Of a DNA stretch of 64,000 nucleotides, positions 49,602-57,552 are shown in pieces. The translations under genes and the position numbers were made by a program. The notes under the pieces were generated by a model. It was not told the origin of the DNA, searched no databases, and was given only the letters and a program-made list of their open reading frames with translations. The stretch comes from Gordonia insulae (lineage in GTDB: Bacteria; Actinomycetota; Actinomycetes; Mycobacteriales; Mycobacteriaceae). The stretch is from assembly GCF_003855095.1 (NCBI RefSeq), contig NZ_CP033972.1, positions 1,178,001 to 1,242,000 on the forward strand. Reading direction: 5' to 3'. The first letter of the stretch is position 1. Every line of letters begins with the position of its first letter.

Positions 49602-49614
49602 TTGGTATGACCAA
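49602..49614. promoter_or_regulatory. FadR-type GntR operator in the divergent gap
   Basis: TTGGT-ATG-ACCAA is a perfect 13-bp palindrome containing the subfamily consensus TNGTNNNACNA. It lies 25 bases before the gntR start and 91 before the amidohydrolase start. A further TTGGT half-site is at 49594-49598. Confidence 0.7.
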
Positions 49615-49704
49615 CTTTAACCCCGGCTTTACGACTCGTGCAGCGCAAGGAAACACGGCGCAACGATTGTGGAATGCGTAAGCGAGCCGGGAGGAAGTGT
49701 ATTC

Positions 49705-50961
49705 ATGGACCTGCTGCTGCAGTCGGCACGGATTGCCGATGACGCACCATTGGTCGACATCGGCGTCGACGACGGGCTCATCGTCGAGATCTCCGATCGC
49801 GCCTCGCCGCGGGCGGCAACGACGATCGATTGCGCTGGTCGGGTCGTCATTCCCGGCCTGATCGAGGCTCATCTGCATCTGGACAAAGCGCTGCTCGACA
49901 AGGAGCAGCCGAACCGGGACGGCACGCTTGCCGGCGCGATCGAGGTGACCGGCGCACTCAAGCGACAGTTCACGGCGGAGTCGGTGCGGCAGCGCGCTCG
50001 GCAGGTGATCGAGCAGTCGATCATCAACGGCACCACGCTCATCCGTGCACATCCCGACGTCGATCCCATCGTCGGCCTGCTGGGTGTCGATGTCCTCGTC
50101 GACCTGCGGGAGGAATACCGCGGGCAGGTTGACCTGCAGATCGTTGCCTTTCCGCAAGAGGGGATCCTCAAAGCCCCCGGCACACAGGAACTCCTGGCCG
50201 AGGCGTTGCGGCGCGGCGCCGACGTGATCGGCGGATGCACCTACAACGAGGCGAATCTCGCGGATTGCCACCGACATGTCGATGTGGTGTTCGGACTCGC
50301 CGAGGAGTTCGGCGTGCCGATCGACATGCACGCCGATTTCGCCGATGATGCGTCCGACCCACGCTTCGCCCTCGCCGAGCAGATCGCCGAGGTGACCGTG
50401 CGGCGTGGCATGTCGGGCCGGGTCACCCTGGGGCACATGACGTCTCTCGCTGGTCGCGACGCAGACGATCGCAAGTCCGCACTCGCCGATCTCGCTGCCG
50501 CGGGTGTGGCAGTGGTTCCCTTGCCGGCTACCGACATGCATCTCGGGGGACGAGACGATACCCACAACGTCCGTCGCGGAGTGGTGCCGGTGGCGGACAT
50601 GTGGGCCGCGGGCGTGCGATGCGCATACTCGTCGAACAACATCCGCAATGCCTTCACGCCGTATGGCAACGCCGACATGCTCGACGTCGGCTTGCTGTTG
50701 GCGCAGGTCAGCCATGTGTCGGGGGCTCCAGGACTTGCTCGGGTCCTGGACATGGCCACGTACTCGGCGGCCGCGGTGGTCGGCGTGGACGATCGCTATG
50801 GCCTGGCACCCGGTTGCCGCGCCGACCTCGTGGTCCTGTCGACCGATTGTGTCGCAGATGTGCTTCTCGATCGTCCGGATCGCTGTTTTGTCATCAAGGG
50901 TGGGCGGGTGGTCGCCCACACCACCCGTACATCCCAACTCACGGAGGTTATCCATGCGTGA
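49705..50961 (+). CDS. Amidohydrolase, cytosine deaminase/AtzC-like
   Basis: 418 residues from the ATG at 49705 after GGGAGGAAG. VIPGLIEAHLHLDKALL supplies the HxH metal ligands, GVPIDMHADF and SGRVTLGHMTSLAG further His. The segment normally holding the metal Asp in CodA/AtzC (as in GTDNIRD) reads SSNNIRNAFTPYGNADML, with Asn in place of Asp. These enzymes deaminate or hydrolyse cyclic pyrimidines and triazines. Substrate unknown. It overlaps the DUF1097 gene by eight bases and heads the rightward operon. Confidence 0.8.
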   Translation: MDLLLQSARIADDAPLVDIGVDDGLIVEISDRASPRAATTIDCAGRVVIPGLIEAHLHLDKALLDKEQPNRDGTLAGAIEVTGALKRQFTAESVRQRARQVIEQSIINGTTLIRAHPDVDPIVGLLGVDVLVDLREEYRGQVDLQIVAFPQEGILKAPGTQELLAEALRRGADVIGGCTYNEANLADCHRHVDVVFGLAEEFGVPIDMHADFADDASDPRFALAEQIAEVTVRRGMSGRVTLGHMTSLAGRDADDRKSALADLAAAGVAVVPLPATDMHLGGRDDTHNVRRGVVPVADMWAAGVRCAYSSNNIRNAFTPYGNADMLDVGLLLAQVSHVSGAPGLARVLDMATYSAAAVVGVDDRYGLAPGCRADLVVLSTDCVADVLLDRPDRCFVIKGGRVVAHTTRTSQLTEVIHA

Positions 50962-51592
50962 CCGCATTCCGCACGAATTCGTGGCGTCGTTCTTGGCTGG
51001 TCTGACCGCCTTCATCGGTGGCACCGCCCTGCATCTTCCGCCCTGGGCCATCTTCATCGGCTGGGCCGGTACCTTCCTGCTCGGCGGACCCTCGTTGACC
51101 AATGCGCGGCGGCTGTGGATGACGATGCCGCTGGGCTCGACCTTCGCGCTGGTCATCGTGCTGATCGACCAGCAGATCGGCACCATCGCGGGCACTGGGC
51201 AATTCGCGCAGAACCTGGTTCTCGCCGCGATCATCTTCGTGGTCAACTCTGCGCTGATGTTCACCGGGCGACTCAAGGCCTTCGCGCTGATCCCCGGCAT
51301 GTTCCTCGGCTTTGCCTCGTACTTCGCGACCTTCTTCGGCGGCTTCGGTTTCGATCCGCAGAATCCCTGGGCCGCATGGGTGTCGGTGGTCGCGATGAAC
51401 TTCCTCGGTCCGGTGTTCGCCTATCTCTCGATGCGCCTGGCATTTCCGCGGCCGACCCAGGGCGTCGAGGCGTCGCGAACCACCGATATCGCGGTCGCGG
51501 AGGATTCGGCAGCCGGGGAGCGGGATTCGGGTCCGCGTGCTGAGGATCGAGTACTGGCCGAACCCACCTCGACACGAGGGCACGACCGTTGA
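50954..51592 (+). CDS. DUF1097 integral membrane protein
   Basis: 212 residues, start after CGGAGG, overlapping the amidohydrolase end. Five to six hydrophobic segments: FVASFLAGLTAFIGGTALHLPPWAIFIGWAGTFLLGG, MTMPLGSTFALVIVLI, LVLAAIIFVVNSALMF, FALIPGMFLGFASYFATFFGG and WVSVVAMNFLGPVFAYLSM. The tail is hydrophilic and acidic. Members have no proven function; between two amide-hydrolysing enzymes a role in uptake of their substrate is plausible but unproven. Confidence 0.8.
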   Translation: MRDRIPHEFVASFLAGLTAFIGGTALHLPPWAIFIGWAGTFLLGGPSLTNARRLWMTMPLGSTFALVIVLIDQQIGTIAGTGQFAQNLVLAAIIFVVNSALMFTGRLKAFALIPGMFLGFASYFATFFGGFGFDPQNPWAAWVSVVAMNFLGPVFAYLSMRLAFPRPTQGVEASRTTDIAVAEDSAAGERDSGPRAEDRVLAEPTSTRGHDR

Positions 51593-51957
51593 TCGTCGCC
51601 GATCTGGACGATGCGCGGGCTGAAGTCCGCGAGGCGTTCGATCGCTACGATGCGGCTCTGGTCTCCAACGACATCGGTGTCCTCGACGAACTGTTCGCCG
51701 ACGATCCACGCACCATCCGTTTCGGAGCCGGCGAGGAGTTGTTCGGCTACGACGAGATCCGGGAGTTCCGAAGCCGGCGGTCAGGACAGGGCCTTGCCCG
51801 GACACTCGAGCGTGTCGAGATCACCCCGCTGAGTCCCGAGGTGGTGCTGGCCAACGCCGTCTTCCGGCGTGACGAGCGCGTCGTCCGACAAAGCCAGGTC
51901 TGGATGCGCCTGGAACCGGGTTGGCGGGTGGTCTCCGCTCACGTGTCGACGCGGTGA
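51589..51957 (+). CDS. AtzH-like (NTF2/SnoaL-fold) protein
   Basis: 122 residues, apparently from TTG 51589, which overlaps the DUF1097 stop (TTGA). DLDDARAEVREAFDRYDAALVSNDIGVLDELFADDPRTIRFGAGEELFGYDEIREFRSRR and LANAVFRRDERVVRQSQVWMRLEPGWRVVSAHVS fit the AtzH/DUF3225 group of the NTF2 superfamily. Relatives are encoded next to AtzE-type amidases in triazine and ureide pathways, and here too an amidase follows. Confidence 0.78.
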   Translation: MIVADLDDARAEVREAFDRYDAALVSNDIGVLDELFADDPRTIRFGAGEELFGYDEIREFRSRRSGQGLARTLERVEITPLSPEVVLANAVFRRDERVVRQSQVWMRLEPGWRVVSAHVSTR

Positions 51958-52016
51958 GCGCCCGCCGGATGCGCGCCGACCACTTACGAATCATGGACAA
52001 GGAAACGGACGACGAC

Positions 52017-53291
52017 ATGCAGGATCTGACACGACGGGGATTTCTCGGTGCGGCGGGGGTATCGGTGGCCGGCGCGCTGGGCTTGGCCACCACCGGTTCG
52101 ACCACCGCGGCACCACGTCCTGGCAACGTCTCACCGGCAATCGATCCGACGGTGTGGCGTGAACACGGCACGCCGCTGGTGGCGCCCACCGGACACGGGC
52201 TGTTGGCAGGAAAGACCGTGGCCGTCAAAGATCTCTATTCGATCCGAGGCCATCGGGTCGGCGCGGGTAACACTGTATGGCTGAGTCAATCTCAGCCGTC
52301 CGCGGTGACAGCACCATCGGTCGCGGCGCTGCTCGCGGCGGGCGCATCGATCGCAGGCATCAGTCGCACAGACGAATTCGCCTACAGCCTCGCCGGGACG
52401 AATGGACACTACGGAACTCCGCCGAACCCGCAGGCACCCGACCGGATACCGGGCGGGTCGTCGTCGGGTTCGGCGAGCGCGGTGTCCCTGCATGAGGCGA
52501 CGATCGGGCTGGGTACCGACACCGGCGGATCCATCCGGATCCCGTCGTCCTACCAGGGGCTCTACGGCATCCGCACGACCCATGGCGCCATCTCCACCGA
52601 TGGTCTGCTGCCACTGGCCCCCTCGTTCGACACCGTCGGCTGGATGACCCGCACGCGCGCCGATCTCGTCGCGACGACGGCAGCGCTGGCGCCGGGCCTA
52701 CCCGCGAGCCTCGACGTGTCACTGGTCTACTCCGACGACATCATCAACGTCGCCGGACCCGACGTGGCACCCGCAGTGCGCGCCGGAATCAAGCGGCTAC
52801 GAACACGCATCCCGGTGCGCTCTATTGCCTTCGATATCAGCGTCTTACCGCAGTGGGTCAAGGCGTTCCAGACTCGCCAGGGATGGGAGGCGTGGCAGGC
52901 GCACGGACGGTGGATCTCACGGCATTGGGATTCGCTCAATCCCGATGTCCGATCCCGGTTCGAGACCGCGTCGAAGGTCACCACTTCCGATCTCGCCGCG
53001 GCCGACCGCGTCCTCGCGACTGCGCGGGATCGCATCAACCGAGCACTGGGCGATGCGGTCTTGCTGCTGCCGTCGGCGTCGTCGACCGCACCCACCCGTG
53101 CAAGCGCAGCCATCGGCGGTGGAGTCATCGAAGACACCCGCGCACGAACCTTCCAATTGACCTGCCTGGCCGGGATCGTCGGCCGACCCGCGGTGAGCAA
53201 CCCGCTCCCGAGCGCAGGTCCGCCGGTGGGACTGTGCGCAGTCGGGCCACGCGGATCCGACCTCGCGCTGGCAGCTCTGCCGGTGGTCTGA
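52017..53291 (+). CDS. Tat-exported amidase-signature enzyme
   Basis: 424 residues from ATG 52017 (AAGGAAA 12 bases up). The N-terminus MQDLTRRGFLGAAGVSVAGALGLA is a twin-arginine signal with Ala-rich h-region, so export as a folded enzyme is expected. The Ser-Ser-Lys triad is visible: AVKDLYS (Lys), GGSSSGSASAV (cis-Ser) and GTDTGGSIRIPSS (nucleophile). The family hydrolyses amide bonds. The C-terminal half is shorter and more divergent than in GatA, and the AtzH-like neighbour suggests an AtzE-type activity on a carboxylated urea or similar. Export is unusual for that class. Confidence 0.82.
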   Translation: MQDLTRRGFLGAAGVSVAGALGLATTGSTTAAPRPGNVSPAIDPTVWREHGTPLVAPTGHGLLAGKTVAVKDLYSIRGHRVGAGNTVWLSQSQPSAVTAPSVAALLAAGASIAGISRTDEFAYSLAGTNGHYGTPPNPQAPDRIPGGSSSGSASAVSLHEATIGLGTDTGGSIRIPSSYQGLYGIRTTHGAISTDGLLPLAPSFDTVGWMTRTRADLVATTAALAPGLPASLDVSLVYSDDIINVAGPDVAPAVRAGIKRLRTRIPVRSIAFDISVLPQWVKAFQTRQGWEAWQAHGRWISRHWDSLNPDVRSRFETASKVTTSDLAAADRVLATARDRINRALGDAVLLLPSASSTAPTRASAAIGGGVIEDTRARTFQLTCLAGIVGRPAVSNPLPSAGPPVGLCAVGPRGSDLALAALPVV

Positions 53292-53360
53292 GCCAGCGTG
53301 AGGATGCACCGGCGTGAACGCGGGTAATCTTGACCTCCCGCGAAACTCGAGGAGCATCCG

Positions 53361-53942
53361 ATGAGCACAGTGGTCCTGTACGGCTCGGTGTCGGTCGACG
53401 GTTTCATCGCCGACGAGAACGACCAGCCCGGACCGCTGTTCGAGTGGTTGTCCAGCGGCGACGTTCCCCTCGACGACAGCGGCATGGTGAACGTGTCGCA
53501 GACGTCCTACGACTACATCCGGCCGTACTGGGATCAGATCGGGGTCACCATCGTCGGCCGCCACGTCTTTGACATCACCGATGGCTGGAACGGGGTGCCG
53601 CCGAGCGGTGTCGACCACGTGGTCGTCGTGACGCATCGGCCGGAACCTGACGACTGGAAAATGAAGGCGCCGTTTCATTTCGCCGACGGCGTCGACACGG
53701 CCGTGGCGACAGCGCAGGAGCTCGCGGGTGACCGTGTCGTCGAGGTCGCCGCAGGCGACGTCGGCGGCCAGGTGTTTGCCGCCGGCCTCGTCGACGAGGT
53801 GCGCATGGACGTGGTGCCCGTCGTTCTCGGGGCCGGCAAGCGGTTCTTCGGATCGGTCAGCGCACCGCATCTGCTCGAGAATCCCGAGGCGGTGGTCCAG
53901 GGTGACCGGGTGCTACACCTGCGCTATCGGGTGCGCCGCTGA
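53361..53942 (+). CDS. Dihydrofolate reductase-fold (RibD C-terminal) protein
   Basis: 193 residues, start after CGAGGAGC. VVLYGSVSVDGFIADENDQPGPLFEWL, GVTIVGRHVFDITDGWNG and VVEVAAGDVGGQVFAAGLVDEVRMDVVPVVLGAGKRFFG are the DHFR/RibD-C family pattern. It is an NADPH-binding reductase of unknown substrate, common in many paralogs in actinobacteria. No folate or riboflavin genes adjoin. Cytosolic. Confidence 0.87.
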   Translation: MSTVVLYGSVSVDGFIADENDQPGPLFEWLSSGDVPLDDSGMVNVSQTSYDYIRPYWDQIGVTIVGRHVFDITDGWNGVPPSGVDHVVVVTHRPEPDDWKMKAPFHFADGVDTAVATAQELAGDRVVEVAAGDVGGQVFAAGLVDEVRMDVVPVVLGAGKRFFGSVSAPHLLENPEAVVQGDRVLHLRYRVRR

Positions 53943-53985
53943 CGCGGTCTAGTCGACATCGTTGGCGGACGTTCGGCAGTCCGGT

Positions 53986-54393
53986 TCACGGAATGATCAA
54001 TGGGGCCGAACCGTCGCCGAGACGGAGGACAGTGAAGTGGCGATGATCGAGGGTCGCAACCGTCCTGGTCCGATAGGCGTCGGCCAAGACGATGTTCGAC
54101 GCGTCGGCCACACCGACGGGCACGTCGGAATACTGTCGAACGATCTCCGCAGCGGTCGCCAACCGCTCACGCGACATGGTGGCGAGTTCCCAAGCGCCCG
54201 AAGTCAGTTCATCGAGCACGAGGCGCTCGATGTGCGAGCCATGGCGAGTCAGCACGAGATAGTCGAGTTCGGCCACGATGTACGGTGATACGACCAAGGG
54301 CTCATCTGCTGCGTCGATCAACACCGCGACAGCTTCATGCTGCGGTTCAGCAGCGTCGAAATACGCCAGCAGTGCGCTGGTGTCGACGATCAC
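53986..54393 (-). CDS. vapC: VapC-type PIN-domain toxin
   Basis: 135 residues. MIVDTSALLAYFD (Asp4), a Glu in SPYIVAELDYLV and the Asp cluster in GVADASNIVLADAYRTRTVATLDHRHF form the acidic Mg-binding RNase site. VapC toxins cleave specific RNAs such as tRNA or rRNA until neutralised. The start overlaps the antitoxin stop by four bases (ATGA complement at 54390-54393). A decayed relative is found 2 kb away at 56316-56572. Confidence 0.9.
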   Translation of the reverse strand: MIVDTSALLAYFDAAEPQHEAVAVLIDAADEPLVVSPYIVAELDYLVLTRHGSHIERLVLDELTSGAWELATMSRERLATAAEIVRQYSDVPVGVADASNIVLADAYRTRTVATLDHRHFTVLRLGDGSAPLIIP

Positions 54394-54602
54394 TCGCCGA
54401 AGCCGTCAAGTAGCACGTCAACACGATCAGCGATGGGTTCGTTGCCCGAGAACAATGCGCCCCGAGGTCGGGGCGTATTGCCGCTCAGAGCTTTACGCAA
54501 AGCCTGCCGGACAATCTCGGCCTCCGGAAGCGATCGCCGGCGCGCTTCGAGTTCGATGGCCCGCTTCAAGTCATCCGGGAGGTAAAGCGTAGTTTTGGCC
54601 AT
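54390..54602 (-). CDS. vapB: VapB-type ribbon-helix-helix antitoxin
   Basis: 70 residues from the ATG complementary to 54600-54602. MAKTTLYLPDDLKRAIELEARRRSLPEAEIVRQALRKAL is the RHH DNA-binding half; the acidic/aromatic C-terminus (GALFSGNEPIADRVDVLLDGFGE) would bind the toxin. An in-frame extension to 54716 lacks a ribosome site and would run through the operator. With vapC it forms an autoregulated type II module. Confidence 0.88.
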   Translation of the reverse strand: MAKTTLYLPDDLKRAIELEARRRSLPEAEIVRQALRKALSGNTPRPRGALFSGNEPIADRVDVLLDGFGE

Positions 54603-54603
54603 G

Positions 54604-54625
54604 CCATATATGGTACCACCGGTGG
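54604..54625 (-). promoter_or_regulatory. Paired CCA-N4-TGG palindromes before vapB
   Basis: CCATATATGG (54604-54613) and CCACCGGTGG (54616-54625) are perfect 10-bp palindromes with centres 12 bases apart, directly before the vapB start. They share CCA-N4-TGG and probably bind two VapB dimers side by side. The AT-rich one may also overlap the -10. Confidence 0.6.
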
Positions 54626-54722
54626 CGTCAGCAGACGCTGCGCGCAAATCCATCTGCGAGGACATCCCCATCCGTCCGGGTCGACGCGCAGCCTCTGTTG
54701 ACGGAACTCGTCCCAACGAGCC

Positions 54723-56276
54723 TCACGTTCCGCAGAACGTCTGGAAAGTGTTGGTGAATGATTCGGGTGCGGGGGCTGCGAAGGTGTCCCACTCGCCCCG
54801 ATGCTCGAAGGGGTGGGTCACCGCCGCCAAGAGTTGCTCGAACGCGGATATGTCGCCGTGTGTGGCCGAGCGCAACGCCTCGTCGAGATGGTGGTTGCGA
54901 GGAATGTAGAGCGGGTTGATGCGGTCCATCGCGGCCGCGGTCTCATCAGGGTCGCGACCGAGGCCATCGAGCGCGACGCGCCACCGGTGCAGCCAGGGGT
55001 CGATGTGCTCACTCGGGATCAGCGTCGCCAACGGTGCGTGGTCACCGCGGAGTTCGTTGGCGAGCGCACGGAACGTGCCGGTCCAATCGGCACGCTGATC
55101 GCTCATCAAGGTCAGGAGGTCGTCGATCAGGTCGCTCTCACCAACGGTGCCGATCAGTCCGATCTTCGCACGCATGCCCTCGATCAGGTATCGGTTGTAG
55201 CGATCGTCGAAAGAGGCGAGAACTGCGGTCGCGGCGTCGATCGCCTTGTCCGGCTCTGCCGCCATGAGGGTCAGCAGCGTCTCGGCGAAGCGGGCGAGAT
55301 TCCATTTCAGGACGGCAGGCTGATTGCCGAAGGCGTAGCGGCCGCCGTGATCGATCGAACTGAACACCGCCGAGGGGTCGAAGGCGTCGATGAAGGCGCA
55401 CGGGCCGTAGTCGATGGTCTCGCCGGAGATCGTGGTGTTGTCGGTGTTCATGACGCCGTGGACGAAGCCGACCAGCATCCACTGCGCGACCAGCGCCGCC
55501 TGTCGATCGATCACCGCCTCCAGGAACGCCAGGTACCGATTCCCATCCTCGGGGAGGTCGACGAGCTCGGGATAGTGACGGGCGATCGCATAGTCGGTGA
55601 GCGGCCCCAGCAGCTCGGGCCGGCGGGCCGCGAACTCGAAGGTCCCGACGCGCAGATGGCTGGCTGCGACCCGGGTGAGCACCGCGCCTGGTTCGATCCC
55701 CGTGCGGTGGACACCGCGTCCGGTGGCGACGACTGCCAGGGAACGCGTCGTCGGAACTCCCAGCGCGTGCATGGCCTCGCTCACCAGGTACTCCCGCAGC
55801 ATCGGAGCGACCACCGCGAAGCCATCCCCGCCCCGGGAGAACGGCGTCGGTCCGGAACCCTTGAGCTGCAAGTCAACTCGATGTCCGCCAGTGTCAATCA
55901 GTTCACCCAGCAGCAGGGCCCGCCCGTCGCCGAGCAGCGGCGCGTAACCACCGAACTGATGTCCGGCGTACGCGGTGGCGACCGGTGTCGCGTCGGCTGG
56001 CGCCGCGGCACCAGACAGGATCGCCATGCCGTCGGCGGACCGCAGGGCCGCCACATCGAGACCCAACGCGGCCGCGAGTTCCTCATTGACGACGAGGAGC
56101 GTCGGCTCCGGCGCGTCGGCGCCGCGCCAGGGCACGCTCAGTGGCGGCAACCGGTCGGCAAAAGTGCGCTCGAGGCCGGTGATAGCCGAGCTTGTGCGGG
56201 TGGGGGAGTCGGACGGTGCTGGCACAAGTTCGAGGGTAACCCTGCGCAGGCGAGGTCTACCCGTCTCGGATCCCAT
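54723..56276 (-). CDS. selO: Protein adenylyltransferase SelO (YdiU)
   Basis: 517 residues. GLERTFADRLP, YAGHQFGGYAPLLGDGRALLLGEL, LQLKGSGPTPFSRGGDGFAVVAPMLREYLVSEAMHALGVPTTRSLAVV, GVMNTDNTTISGETIDYGPCAFIDAF are the SelO blocks, with the inverted kinase active site (metal-binding Asn and Asp in MNTDN and DYGPC). SelO transfers AMP to protein hydroxyls and affects redox defence. As in most bacteria the C-terminal selenocysteine position is a plain Cys (TFQTFCGT). The first about 30 residues are poorly conserved; a GTG 39 bases in is an alternative start. Confidence 0.92.
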   Translation of the reverse strand: MGSETGRPRLRRVTLELVPAPSDSPTRTSSAITGLERTFADRLPPLSVPWRGADAPEPTLLVVNEELAAALGLDVAALRSADGMAILSGAAAPADATPVATAYAGHQFGGYAPLLGDGRALLLGELIDTGGHRVDLQLKGSGPTPFSRGGDGFAVVAPMLREYLVSEAMHALGVPTTRSLAVVATGRGVHRTGIEPGAVLTRVAASHLRVGTFEFAARRPELLGPLTDYAIARHYPELVDLPEDGNRYLAFLEAVIDRQAALVAQWMLVGFVHGVMNTDNTTISGETIDYGPCAFIDAFDPSAVFSSIDHGGRYAFGNQPAVLKWNLARFAETLLTLMAAEPDKAIDAATAVLASFDDRYNRYLIEGMRAKIGLIGTVGESDLIDDLLTLMSDQRADWTGTFRALANELRGDHAPLATLIPSEHIDPWLHRWRVALDGLGRDPDETAAAMDRINPLYIPRNHHLDEALRSATHGDISAFEQLLAAVTHPFEHRGEWDTFAAPAPESFTNTFQTFCGT

Positions 56277-56315
56277 CCGCGGGAACAGTGGCGAATGTTG
56301 TGGCCCCGGCTTGCG

Positions 56316-56572
56316 GAATGATCAGTGGCGCCGAACAGTGACCGAGACGGAGGACGGTGTAGTGGCGATGATCGAGAGTGGCGACCGTCTTGGTCGGATA
56401 TGTGTCGGCCAAGACGTTGCTCAACGCGTCGGCGACTGCGACATGACGGTGAGTTACCAAGTGTGCGAGGTTAGTTCATCGACCGCAATGCGCTCGAGGT
56501 GAGGGCCACGGCGAGTCACCACGAGGTAGTCGAGGTCCGCCACGATATAGGGTGGTACGACCAGCGATTCGG
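56316..56572 (-). pseudogene. Decayed vapC copy
   Basis: Two fragments in different frames match the intact vapC at 53986: LVVPPYIVADLDYLVVTRRGPHLERIAVDELTSHTW and VLADTYPTKTVATLDHRHYTVLRLGHCSAPLIIP. About 27 residues between them (the WELATMSRERL to DVPVG region) are lost or scrambled, the N-terminal DTSALLA part is absent, and the stop codon after LIIP is mutated. It has no antitoxin gene. It lies in the same orientation on the other side of selO. Confidence 0.8.
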
Positions 56573-56601
56573 AGGACTGGCCCACAGACAGGAGACATGA
56601 C

Positions 56602-57096
56602 GTGGCCGACATGCAGTTGCCGACCGAATGGCCGTCGAAGGCTCGAGTCATCGCACAGGCCACCGAGCTCGGCATCGGTGCGGCGCGCGCACACGACCTC
56701 GACGGTTTCGGAGAAGCAGTCAAGTCGCTCGAACTCCACCCTGAAGCGCGAGACGTACACGCTCACATGATCCGGGAACTCGTCGAGACCCAGTATCAGG
56801 ACGGTGTGAGCGGTGATGACCTTTCCGAGGTACTGACCCGCACGGCCAGGGATGCCGGTGCCTGGAATGCGCCCGTCGATCCGTCGGCCGTGGTGGTGGT
56901 ACTCACTGGCAGTCTCGCTGTGGTCCAACGTTCTGACGATGACGGCCCGGCAACGGACATCCCGCCGGCACGGCTCAACGGCGCCGCGGTCCTTGTGATC
57001 GCCGATCTGGCGGCGGTTGCCGCACTCGATCATCGTCCGTATCTGATGCGCGCCGTCGAAGAGATCCGCCGCGCCCAGACGGTGGAGATGCCCTGA
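56602..57096 (+). CDS. Uncharacterised protein
   Basis: 164 residues from the GTG at 56602 after AGGAGACATGAC. No family is recognised. MQLPTEWPSKARVIAQATELGIGAARAHDLDGFGEAVKSLELHPEARDVHAHMIRELVE looks helical. The middle is DGVSGDDLSEVLTRTARDAGAW and a C-terminal helix is LIADLAAVAALDHRPYLMRAVEEIRRA-like. No signal peptide or membrane span. Codon use is like its neighbours. It begins right after the decayed vapC sequence, so its upstream region was formed or disturbed by that remnant. Confidence 0.55.
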   Translation: MADMQLPTEWPSKARVIAQATELGIGAARAHDLDGFGEAVKSLELHPEARDVHAHMIRELVETQYQDGVSGDDLSEVLTRTARDAGAWNAPVDPSAVVVVLTGSLAVVQRSDDDGPATDIPPARLNGAAVLVIADLAAVAALDHRPYLMRAVEEIRRAQTVEMP

Positions 57097-57552
57097 CTGG
57101 TTCCCGGGTATCGAACGTCGTTCCTGTCCTTGTCCTAGAGCCTGGTCACTCGTACCGTTGCGGCGATCAGCGGCTTGCCTTTCTGGGTGAATGCCGGGAC
57201 GCAGATATCTTGTCGAAACGGATGGCGAACGTTTAGAAGGCCGCCGAGCTGCGGTCTTGGCAACGAGGTCCTGTCAACGAATCTGCAGGATGCGCCACGT
57301 CAACTACTCCGCGACTCAACGGCTCGATCCGAGAGTCTCGGCGGCTGATCCTCGGAATCCCGTTGTCTAACAGGCACAAGACTCGTGGATGAGGTCAGCG
57401 GATCGCGGCCGCCGTTGACACCGCGGATGACACGGCGCTCGACGTCGAGCGCACGCGACGTCGACTCGACGATCGAGGTCGGAGATCTCCACCGGCGCCA
57501 CCCAGTGATGAATTGCGGTCAGCCACGGCCACTATCGGACATACTTGGCACC
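57097..57552. other. Intergenic region before the frameshifted regulator
   Basis: About 455 bases without a supportable gene, somewhat lower in GC than its neighbours around 57150-57330. No RNA gene, repeat or clear promoter was recognised. An open frame continuous with the regulator extends up to 57385, but the conserved domain and the best start are at 57553. Confidence 0.4.
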
